A model generated the notes under the pieces. That model worked only from the letters and a program-made list of their open reading frames with translations, made no database searches and was not told the origin of the DNA. From assembly GCA_043228905.1 (NCBI GenBank), contig JBHGNT010000007.1, forward strand, positions 10,850,001-10,914,000: a stretch of DNA of 64,000 nucleotides. The letters run 5' to 3'. The DNA is from Azolla caroliniana (lineage: Eukaryota > Polypodiophyta). Position numbers and translations under genes: made by a program. Below, one piece after another: positions 38,497-48,149 of this stretch (within the stretch, counting starts at the first letter, position 1; every line of letters begins with the position of its first letter).

Positions 38497-38557
38497 GTAT
38501 TAATCTCGGCTTCATCCTTCCTACCGCTTCTTTCACGTCGGGTTCACCACTTAATTA

Positions 38558-39581
38558 TATCGTAAAGATCCGTCACTAGGCGCAGATCGTGAGGTGGAAC
38601 CACCGAGGTTCTGGACCGCAAGGATTCGAAGTTGGTACAAGCTTTAGTGAGGAAGTATTTAAGATAGATAGGGAAAGAGAGAAATTGAGATTAAACGCTT
38701 GACTTTAGATTGAGAGAGATTGATTGAACTTTTATCTTTAGATTTAAGAAACAAGTTACACGATTAATTCGATAACGAATTTTCTTCTTCTTAATTTCAT
38801 AACCAAAAGAGCCTAACCCTTCTTCTTTTTCATCCCTTCTTTTATAGATGATCTCATGCATATGATGCATGTGAGGGTACAAGACATGCATAAAATGCAT
38901 GTTTGCCATTTGGCGCTCATGTATTACATGTGGTGCATGATAACCATATCACTCCTTTTAGCTCTCATGTATGTGAATTTACATGTAAAAGTAAATGATA
39001 GAAATATAAATTCAACTAAATATCATGGTTTAGTGGTAAGCCTATTGACTCTTAACTAGGAGGTGCAAGGTTCGAATCCTTACTTGCCCTCCTTTTATAT
39101 ATAAATGTGATATATATATATATTTATTTATTTATTAATTTCGTTGCCGAATATCGGATGCCGTCGGTCGTCGGATGCCGATGTCGATCGGTTCTGTTTT
39201 GGTTGGCCAAAACCTTTACGAGTGGTTAGGCCACCTCCACTCTCAATTCAAGTTGCCTTGAACTCTCTATACTCCACACGTAGACACAAAGATAATAACT
39301 TTTGCTCTACCTTATATATGGTGAGAGCCTTATTCGTCCTGTCTTTGTGGGATATCTCACAATTTTCTCTTTTTCTTTCGCAACTTCTTACCCACATAAG
39401 TTGACACTTAGATGTCTGTTTCTTATGTAGTAAAGTGCATCTCTTCAAGATCTTCGTCTTTTGTACTAAGATATTAAACTTACTTAGAATTTGTATATTC
39501 ACTATTATTGTTTTATATGATTGACACTTGATTTCGTACGTCTTATGTGATTTTCACACCATTGCCGAAAATCTTCACGAC
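38558..39581 (-). repeat. Gypsy G LTR (right copy, 5' LTR of the element)
   Basis: About 1024 bp, starting TATCGTAAAG and ending TTCACGAC in window orientation. Differences from the left copy are a few substitutions and small indels, for example in the TATA tail after the tRNA-like segment. On minus the LTR is followed at about 38550 by TGGTGAACCCGACGTG, the probable primer-binding site. Confidence 0.92.
39018..39092 (+). repeat. tRNA-derived (SINE-like) segment, right LTR copy
   Basis: Same segment as in the left LTR, with TGGTTTAGTGGTAAGCC as A-box region and GGTTCGAATCC as B-box. It was therefore part of the LTR before this insertion. Confidence 0.6.
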
Positions 39582-41255
39582 TGCGTGTTCTGCTAGCCAT
39601 ACCAGCGACAAAGGGGTGGCACCTACATGAGATGGATTTGAAAAATGCGTTCCTGCAAGGTGACCTTGAGGAGCAGGTGTGGCAATTGAAGAAGTCATTA
39701 GACGGATTTAAGCAAACCCTACGAACTTGGAACAGGAAGATTACGCAATAGTTGCGTAAGATGGGGTTTGCGCCATCCAAGTCGGACTCTTCATTGTTCG
39801 TTCGGCAAGGTTGACATGGCCCAGTTAGCCTGTTACTTTATGTGGATGATCTAGTCATCGCCGGTGCCAACCTGGATGAAATTGAGCACGTAAAGTCTCA
39901 GCTTGCGGCATCATTCGACATGAAGGATCTTGGAGACCTTCATTACTTCCTTGGAATCGAAGTGATCCGCGCCCTGGAAAGCATATTGATTAGCCAACAT
40001 CATTACGTGCTGAATATGCTCTTCATGTTCGGGATGGCAGATTGTAAGCCCATCTCGACAGCTCTAGATAGAAATGTCAAGCTTCGCCGAGATTCAGGAA
40101 AGACGTGCGACCCGACACGGTTCCGATAGATTGTCGGAAGCCTAATCTATTTGACAGTCACTCGGCCGGATCTGAGCTACCCGGTTGGCCTGATTAGTCA
40201 ATTTATGTCGTAGCCCACGGACGAACACTTTCAGTGCGTCCAAAGGATACTATGATATGTTAGCGGCACTAAAGACATGGTGTTGTTGTATCGGGCAGAC
40301 GTAGCCGAACAATTAGTTGGTTACACGGATGCCGATTAGGCCGGAAATGCCAACGATCGTAGATCCACATCCGATACACATTCTCAAGGGGAAGTGTGTC
40401 GATCGCGTGGAACAGTAAGAAGCAACCGATAGTAGCACTATCAAGCACAGAGGCTGAATATCGAGGGGCGATTGTCGCTATGTGTGAAGTCATTTGGCTA
40501 AAACGACTATTACGGGATCTGCACGTGGAGGTGTCCGCTTTGACAATGATCTATTGCGACAACCTTAGCAGCATCAAACTTGCGAAAAACCCTGTATTTC
40601 ATGCACGGACCAAGCACATTGAGGTGCATTATCATTTTTTCCGTGAGCGTGTCCTTTCCGGTGAAGTCGAACTAGTCTATGTTCCGACAGCTTGGCAAAT
40701 TGTCAACGTATTCACCAAGCCGCTAGGTCTCGACAAGTTACGACAATTCTCGGATGCACTTGGGTTGCGCCACCTCGACATGCCTAACTTGAAGGGGAGA
40801 CAAGAACAGGAGTGTGAGCTTGAAAAGAGCAGAAGTGATCACTGCGATGCCGAGTCGGATGAAGAATTCGACTTCGGGTCGGCTGAAGAAGCCAAAGATG
40901 AGTACAGGGGCCATAACCGTAGGGAAGAGCCGAAGATAGTTGAAAAAGGGGGTGATAAAGCCAAGACCAAGACGTGGTCTGACATTGTGAAAGGCCTAAA
41001 GACTGAAGACGAATTGGAGGCAGCCAATTAGGATGTAAGCAGAAATAAATCAGAAGTGACCGATACAATCAAAATGTTTGATTCGGACATGCCGAATCAA
41101 CTGAGGGCCAAGCGGAGAAAAGGGCGGCAAAAGAAGCACCAACACTGCAACATCAAGGGAGCTGAGAAGGGCCACACGAGCAGACAAGGCGACCGGAAGG
41201 GTCGAAGCGCGTGGAATCAAACGGTTCAGGGTGAAAGCATACGAGTGGAAACAAT
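39582..41255 (+). pseudogene. Copia D reverse transcriptase (rest), RNase H and C-terminal tail
   Basis: RT resumes with LAIPATKGWHLHEMDLKNAF. LLYVDDLVIAGANLDEIEHV keeps the YVDD active site (about 39838-39849), and DMKDLGDLHYFLGIEVI follows. RNase H: GYTDAD near 40320, then open from 40396 (MSIAWNSKKQPIVALSSTEA, EYRGAIVAMCEVIWLKRLL, DNLSSIKLAKNPVFHARTKH). The acidic/basic tail (SDEEFDFGSAEEAKDEYRG, SDIVKGLKTEDELEAAN) matches the copia E end. No PPT or 3' LTR follows; the next sequence belongs to transposon element 1. Several stops before 40396. Confidence 0.85.
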
Positions 41256-41270
41256 TAGTTATGTCCTTGA

Positions 41271-41288
41271 CATAGCTAATTAGCTATG
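41271..41288. repeat. 18-bp perfect palindrome at the element 1 left border
   Basis: CATAGCTAATTAGCTATG is a perfect inverted repeat whose core AGCTAATTAGCT is the unit of the large arrays further inside. It lies at the junction with copia D. Confidence 0.8.
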
Positions 41289-41583
41289 CAAAAAGCTACC
41301 ATTGATAAATAGTCATTTTAGTAAAAAGCCATCATTAATAAATTAAGTATGCAAAAAACTACCATTGAAAATACTAGAGTGTTTTAATTACATATGTAAA
41401 TGAGCGCCATAAATGTGCAACATAAATTGATGTGTGCACCATAAATGTGTACCATAAATTATATATCGAATTCCTAGGTCCATTATGCATGATCCTTTGC
41501 CACATCACGTAGGCCATCTCTAGTTGAGTACTGTGGGTTAGTTGCTACCACTGTTGCTAAACCCTATCGAGTCCACCTGCCGC
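41289..41583. other. AT-rich left subterminal region of element 1
   Basis: No gene. Contains two copies of a TATGCAAAAARCTACCATTG-like 20-mer at about 41284 and 41348, and short ATAAATGTG repeats around 41410-41460. Confidence 0.5.
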
Positions 41584-42260
41584 CACTCTACACTGAGGGG
41601 CCACTACTGTGCGTTCCAAGCATCATCAAAGAGCTGCTCAATCTGACGGGGTTCTCTTCTCTGTGACACTCTACACTCAGGGGCCACTACTGTGCATTCC
41701 AAGCATCATCAAAGAGCTGTTCAATCTGACGGGGTTCTCTTCTCTTTTCCACTCTACACTCAGGGGCCATTACTGTGCGTTCCAAGCATCATCAAAGAGC
41801 TGTTCAATCTGAGGGGGTTCTCTTCTCTGTGCCACTCTACACTCAGGGGCCGCTGCTGTGCGTTCCAAGCATCATCAAAGAGCTGTTCAATCTGACGGGG
41901 TTCTCTTCTCTTTGCCACTCTACACTCAGGGGCTGCTACTGTGCGTTCCAAGCATAATCAAAGAGCTATTCAATCTGACGGGGTTCTCTTCTCTTTTCCA
42001 CTCTCACTCAGGGGCCGCTACTGTGCGTTTCAAGCATCATTGGTAACTGTTCAATCTGACGGGGTTCTCTTCTCTATGCCACTCTATTCTCAAGTGCCTT
42101 CTATGTGCGTTTCAAGCATCATCGGTAACTGTTCAATCTGACGGGGTTCTCTCCTCCATTGCCATCATTCTATACTCAGTTGCCACTACTGTCCAGTCCC
42201 GGATTGCTTCCACATTTCGATTTGACGGAGTTCACTCATCCAACGGCAACATTCTACACT
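41584..42260 (+). repeat. 83-bp tandem repeat upstream of transposase 1
   Basis: Successive CACTCTACACTCAGGGGCC starts at 41584, 41667, 41750, 41833, 41916 and 41999 give an exact 83-bp period, followed by diverging copies to about 42260. Each unit ends CAATCTGACGGGGTTCTC. Overlapping open frames here come from the periodicity and are not genes. The array lies between the left border and the transposase start, where promoter or leader sequence is expected. Confidence 0.92.
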
Positions 42261-42465
42261 CAGTTGTTGCCATTGGTCGGTCTTGGATCGCCTCCTCAAC
42301 TGTTGGATCCAACGGAGTGAAATCCTCTATTGTTCGGTCTTGGATTGCAATAACTTTTCTGTCTATTGATTATCTTGTGTATTGTGTGGAATATTTTTGT
42401 GTATTGTTGTTGCCCATAGCCATCTTTAATACTTGTTTTTTTTTCTAGAAATTTAGGGTTTTAAC

Positions 42466-45400
42466 ATGTCCAGCCAAATGGAAGGGGAAGAAGGGTGTTT
42501 AGAATTACCCCTCAATGATCATAAGGATAGGGATGATGTTATCAGGACACAACAAGCCATACGAAACTATTGGGCAGAAAAAAAAAGGAAACATCGTCAA
42601 TTGTTGAAGGATACGAAAGCCACACTCAGTAAAGGTAAGGATAGTTTAGCTGAGAATGTAAGTAATGCGACTACCATCATAGAGAGAAAGGTTGTAGACT
42701 ATTTCAATGTTCAAACCAAGCATATCAGCAATGAAGAAAAGAAGGTAGTACTTTATGGAATATGTAATGATCCATCGATAAAGGACTTAGTTGATTGTGA
42801 TGGTCTTAATGCAAACATATCATCTATTTTAGTAAATAATCTTCGTAATAGTTTTGTATCCATGAGCAGGTCAGAAGATGATCTTGTCTTAAAAAGGTCT
42901 AGTCTAATGATGTTACTTAATAGTGATGTTGACGATATAAACATCAGTGAGCTATCTAAGGTAATTGGTGTTAGTAGAAAAACAGTGTACAATACAATGA
43001 ACCGTATAATTTCCTCGGGTGAAGGAACTAGTCTACTAAAGCTAACTACAAGATGTAAGCCAATGACACCCATAACATTTGAAATCAAGGATGTAATCAC
43101 AATGTTTTGGACTAATGAGAGTAGGGTTTCACCCAATAAAAAGGATTTATGCAGGAAACGTGTTGGAAGAAATCAATATGAGGAGCATCCCATTCATCTT
43201 CTTGATGTACCTCAGGTATTTACATTTATCTCAACATTTGTTTTGACTCTACTCGGAAAGTTAATTAGCTCAGTTAGTAGAAAAGTTAATTAGCTTATCA
43301 GTTACATTTACCTCAGTTAGCTACTAGGATCGCTACTACATAGGTAACTAGCTACTCTCAATAGTTACTACCATGATAGCTAGTTAGCTATTCTCAATAG
43401 CTAATTTAGGTACTACCAGATAGTTAGCTGTACTGCTAGCTAGTTAGCTATCATGGTAGCTAGTTAGCTATTTCGTTATTACCAGCTAATTAGCTACTAG
43501 GAAAGCTAATTAGCTACCATGATAGCTAATTAGCTACTATGATAGCTACTACATAGGTAACTGGCTACTCTCAATAGCTACTACCATGATAGCTAATTAG
43601 CTATTCTCAATAGCTAATTTAGGTACTACCAGATAATTAGTTGTACTGGAAGCTAGTTAGCTATCATGGTAGCTAGTTTGTTATTTCGTTATTACCAGCT
43701 AATTAGCTACTAGGAAAGCTAATTAGCTACCATGATAGCTAATTACCTTACTAGGATAGCTAATTAGCCACCGTGATAGCTAATTAGCTACTAGACCAGC
43801 TAATTTGCTACCATGATAGCTAATTAGTTAGGATAGCTAATTAGCCACCATTATAGCTAATTAGCTACTAGACCAGCTAATTAGCTACCATGATAGCTAA
43901 TTAGTTACTAGGACAGCTAATTAGCCACCATGATAGCTAATTAGCTACCATGATAGCTAATTAGTTAGGATAGCTAATTAGCCACCATTATAGCTAATTA
44001 GCTACTAGACCAGCTAATTAGCTACCATGATAGCTAATTAGTTACTAGGACAGCTAATTAGCCACCATGATAGCTAATTAGCTACTAGACCAGCTAATTA
44101 GCTACCATGATAGCTAATTAGTTACTAGGAAAGCTAATTAGCCACCATTATAGCTAATTAGCTACCATGATAGCTAATTAGCTACTAGACCAGCTAATTA
44201 GCTACCATGATAGCTAATTAGTTACTAGGAAAGCTAATTAGCCACCATGATAGCTAATTAGCTACTAGACCAGCTAATTAGCTACCATGATAGCTAATTA
44301 GTTACTAGGAAAGCTAATTAGCCACCATGATAGCTAATTAGCTACTAGGACAACTAATTAGCTACTAGGACAGCTAATTAGCTACCATGATAGCTAATTA
44401 GCTACTACGACAGCTAATTAGCTACCATGATAGCTAATTAGCTACTAGAATAGCTAATTAGCTACCATGATAGCTAATTAGCTACTACGACAGCTAATTA
44501 GCTATCATGATAGCTAGTTAGCTACTAGGACAACTAATTAGCTACTAGGACAGCTAATTAGCTACCATGATAGCTAATTAGCTACCATGATAGCTAATTA
44601 GCTACTAGAATAGCTAACTAGCTACTAGAATAGCTAATTAGCTACTAGGATAGTTAGCTAGTTACGAGAATAACTAATTCCCCTTTATTACGCAGGTCGA
44701 TTTATTTATTAGGTTCAAACGAATGCATCCAACTATCAAAGTTCAACTACGAACATTCGAGTCTCTTAAGCCACACTTTGTGAGACGCTTAAAGGATCGA
44801 TACACATGTTGTTGCATTTACCATGTACAGATGGGTTTTCTGAAGGACTCTGTTAATCTACTATGTCACCATAGCGCATCCCTAACTAATACAGTTTGCA
44901 CATGTGGGTGCCCAATCTGTCGATCAAGCCCGCAAGAGGAGTGTAAATCATTTGAGCACGTTATCTCTTCCATGAGTTATTTATTAGATTCAATATTGTG
45001 TCCGAGAGAAACTGACGCTATCTTCCATATTCATAAATGTGTCATGGGTTTATGTCAAGATTGTGGCCCTACTAGATTTAGGTGGTGTCCAAATGAATTG
45101 AGTAGTGAAATATTGATCTCTGCGAAGTTATTTGAGTCAGTGAACACCAATTTCGAAGGAAAGGTGTGTAAAAGAAAGGATCTAGTTCGGAAGATGCTTA
45201 AACCAAGGGATTTGGTGTCTCTGTTTGTAGTATCTCTAGGAAAGTTCATTAAACACAACTTCATTTATTCATGGTAGGCCCATCAGTTTAAGACTTGCAT
45301 ATCTGATTTCCCAAATGATGTAGTAGTCTCAGTAGTAGATTTCGCAGAGAATTATACGTTCAAGCAGCAGAATGAAATTCAATCTATGCATTGGTGTTCA

Positions 45401-46537
45401 GTTCAGGTAACCATTTTTGTGCACATAACATATTTTCGAGTTTCAGGTGATGTTAAAAAAGTAATTCATTTCTTTATTTCCGATGATAAGAAGCATGATA
45501 CCTTGTTCGTCCAACACTGTTTTAAGTTACATTGGCAGTGGTTATTAGCTCAACGTTTGGAGCTTACTCAACATTGGGTCTGGTCTGACGGAGCTGCGTC
45601 ACAATTCAAGGCTCGACGTCCATTTTATTTTGTGGGTAGGTATCCTGCTATAACAGGTTTGGAGATGAGATGGAATTTTTTTGGGTCTGGCCATGGTAAA
45701 GGTGAACATGATGGTGCAGGGGCTGTTATAAAGCGGGCACTTACCCATGAACAACTAAAGACAGATGGTGTGCACATGAATTGTGCATCACATGTAGTTG
45801 AATTTTTAAGAACAAATATGTCAACGAGTGCCACAGGTGTTTATTCCTCGCAAGTCCGAGATATCAAACGTGAATTTTGGGAAGTGAAGATAGATGAAGT
45901 AAATAGGGAGAAGACCTGGGAGTGCCAAGGAATTCCCGAATTGCGATCTCTGCATGCTGTTCGCGGTTATTCCAGGTTGGATGGTCATTGTATTGCGGTT
46001 AGAGAATTGACTTGTTTTTGCTTCCATTGTGTGCAGGGAAATTGGAGATATTGTCTAAACAAAGCATACATTCAGAATTGGGAGTATCACACTCTGAATG
46101 ATAAGGAAGCAGTTGATGGAGAAACAGGGCAGAATGCTGACTTCACATATGAGGGACTTGGAGATACTTTGAGTGATGTCCTGAACGTTGGGGATAACTT
46201 CGCTAGAAATGTTGAAGAAGGCAATTCAGAGGGTGCTAATTTCTATATATTAAAGTGCACGGTTAGTAAACAATGTGCAAGGCAGAATATTGTAGATGCA
46301 TGGGGAAATTTTGTATCTGCCGGGACATTCTACATCGAAGGCATTTTTTATGCAAAACTAGATAACTACGAATATGTGTACAGGCTGTTAGAAGACAAAC
46401 CAGCGGCGTATATGTACTCTCATTTGGTCAGGTGCATCAACGTCCCAATGTCAGAATACAATAGCTGCTCCGGTTTATACACTGTTGGTGCTAATGTGTG
46501 TGAATGTATTTACAATAGTATGCCATGGAATTTGTAG
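42466..46537 (+). pseudogene. Element 1 transposase, two exons, one in-frame TAG
   Basis: Exon 1 42466-43215 and exon 2 44696-46537, with GT-AG ends and phase 0; 864 codons including one internal stop. Residues about 159-181 (NISELSKVIGVSRKTVYNTM) form an HTH. FWTNESRVSPNKKDLCRKR precedes the intron. Exon 2 has a Cys-rich presumed zinc region (RYTCCCIYHVQM, CTCGCPICR). The RNase H-like catalytic core follows: VVDFAENYTF, SDDKKHDTLFVQHCFKLH, HWVWSDGAASQFKARRPFYF and GSGHGKGEHDGAGAVIKRAL. Element 2's protein aligns throughout. The TAG at 45275-45277 stands where element 2 has Gln (SYWQNSQFK). CAG to TAG is a C-to-T change in a CHG context, so it looks like methylation decay. Otherwise intact; it may be a recent pseudogene. 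Confidence 0.85.
43259..44680. repeat. Array A: AGCTAATTAGCT 20-bp repeats inside the transposase 1 intron
   Basis: About 1.4 kb of near-20-bp monomers such as AGCTAATTAGCTACCATGAT and AGCTAATTAGCTACTAGGAC, often alternating to give 40-bp and longer higher-order units. The 12-bp core is a perfect palindrome containing TAATTA. The array fills the intron 43216-44695 almost completely. The first part (to about 43700) is more diverged. Confidence 0.97.
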
Positions 46538-46884
46538 CTACAAGTAGCACTTACCATGTTCTCTTGTAAAACAAACATGTATTTCGCGAAAACAGTTAAA
46601 TAAATTCGTTTGGAATCAATTTCTTGTATACAGTCTGCTTTCTGTGCTTCTTTCTTAATAAAATCATGTCTTTTTTGTTAAGTTTTAAGTTATAAGTTAT
46701 AGCGAAATAGTCATCAGTAGCTAATTAGCTGTACAAATGCAGCTAATTAGCTGTCAATAGCTAAATAATCATCAATAGCATGAAATCAACAATCTGCAAC
46801 ATATTCCTCAAATTACACAGTAGATAAGTACAGTGGGAACAAGTAATTAAATTCTTCATTGAATAATGCCATCTCTTTACATAT
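46538..46884. other. Short region between convergent genes of element 1
   Basis: Presumed 3' UTRs of the transposase (+) and the FCP1-like gene (-). Contains AATAAA-like words near 46597 and 46658, and two isolated AGCTAATTAGCT copies at about 46719-46756. Confidence 0.6.
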
Positions 46885-48031
46885 TTATAAATTACCATTG
46901 GAAATGTCTACAAATCTCCTATAAACAGCTAAGCTCTTGCTAGTCAGTGGAACGAGTCTACATATATTATCCGCATATTGAGCTCGGTATGGAGTCCACA
47001 ACCATGCACCTAGTTGGCAGCTCACTATTTGCACCAGGTACTGTTCAGGCATTTCCTCGGGTAGAATGAGACAGCATCTCCGAATATTGAAGTAGTGTCG
47101 GAAATGTTCTGTATCCAAAATCAATGTATTGTCGGCATTATATTCAGGCCAAGTAGCCCAAAAATCAGAAAGTCTCTTGAATCTTGCAGCTTCCATTTGC
47201 TCACAATTTTCTCGTGCCCATTGACCTTTAAAACGACTTCGCCATTTTGGGAAGAATCTTGCCAAACACTTCCACACATCTGATTTTGGTTTTTCACTCC
47301 AAATAAACAAATCAAAGTATTCCACAGCCCACTCTAGAAACTGATTTGCGTCCCTCCTTGGCTGCATATATCTCACACTCATCAAGACTTTATCAAGCTC
47401 CAAGATCAAGGCTCTTCTTTCGACTTCTAGTGGTTTAGGTTTCCATTCCTGAAACTGAGCCGCTGTTACACCATTTTCTGGTAGGATACGATCAATCTCA
47501 ATCAGCTCAGGTTCGGCTGACACAACTGGTGTCCTTTTCCTCTTTAAACCCCTAGTCGACTGTGTTGGGCCTAGCTTCACATTCTGGTGCTCTTGTTTTG
47601 TCGACTTAGTTATCAATCCTTGGATTACCTCAGTGCATGTAGCTACTAATCTGCTCGATATCAGTCCACTGGTATCACATGCTGCATCTACCTGCAACAC
47701 CAAGTCATCCGTGCTACATGCTGCATCTACCTGCAACACCAAGTCATCCGTGCTACATGCTTGATCAACTTGTGTGACCAGATCACTTGTGTCAGTTGCT
47801 ACATCTACTTTCAAGATGGGGCCCTTTAAACATGCCGCAACATCAACAATATCCACACTGCCATTGGCCTTACGAGCAATAGAATCAAACCCTTTAGACT
47901 CTGCAACATCAGAAAACACCAACATATTCACACTCACAAAGTAACTAATAGTCTCACAAAACAATATCCTGAACATCAAAGAGTTTCAGTCATAGAACAA
48001 CACTCTTCAAATTACCTTGGAAAAACATCAT
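46885..48031 (-). CDS. FCP1/NIF-like phosphatase-fold protein of element 1
   Basis: Best model on minus: exon 48031-48016 (MMFFQ plus one base) and exon 47900-46885, 343 aa, GT-AG intron with matching phase. Residues about 15-75 contain a short duplicated segment (STDDLVLQVDAAC twice). Residues about 165-340 look like the FCP1/NIF HAD domain: RRALILELDKVL at the DxDx[T/V] site, YFDLFIWSEKPKSDVWKCL, KRLSDFWATWPEYNADNTLI and LDTEHFRHYFN. In active members the first Asp is the nucleophile; here it is Glu, so catalysis is doubtful. No counterpart is seen in element 2, so it could be a captured host gene. The tiny first exon is the weak part. The start lies about 120 bp past the stop of the RING gene, so read-through or shared transcription is possible. 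Confidence 0.6.
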
Positions 48032-48149
48032 AGAGTTCCATTACATAATGTGGATCAAGCAACAACCAATCTGAGGTTTTACTTGTCCAACAGGATAGTA
48101 AAACTTCATAAAACCCTAGCAAAATCCCTAAGCTAACAATCATATCCAA

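Larger units (their letters stand above)
34130..39581 (-). mobile_element. Gypsy G, deletion derivative inserted in copia D
   Basis: Complete element with two long LTRs (34130-35134 and 38558-39581) that are nearly identical over 1 kb. The inner LTR ends read TGTCGT...ACGACA. The flanking copia D sequence is duplicated as TGCGT at 34125-34129 and 39582-39586, the 5-bp duplication expected for gypsy integration. Reading from right to left on minus: gag, then directly the end of RNase H and integrase. Protease, RT and most of RNase H are missing, so the copy could only move with help. Gypsy F is the longer relative in this window. Confidence 0.92.

Noticed and set aside
41199-41208. GGGTCGAAGC, identical to the first ten bases of the right TIR of element 2, as a possible left end of element 1
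   Set aside because: The surrounding sequence aligns with the corresponding tail of copia E (GGGTCGTGGAGCGCG on minus near 25290), so it is copia D coding sequence, not a TIR.
41609-42141. Several overlapping open frames encoding MRSKHHQRAVQSDGVLFS-like peptides
   Set aside because: Each is one 83-bp repeat unit read through into the next; codon structure follows the repeat period.
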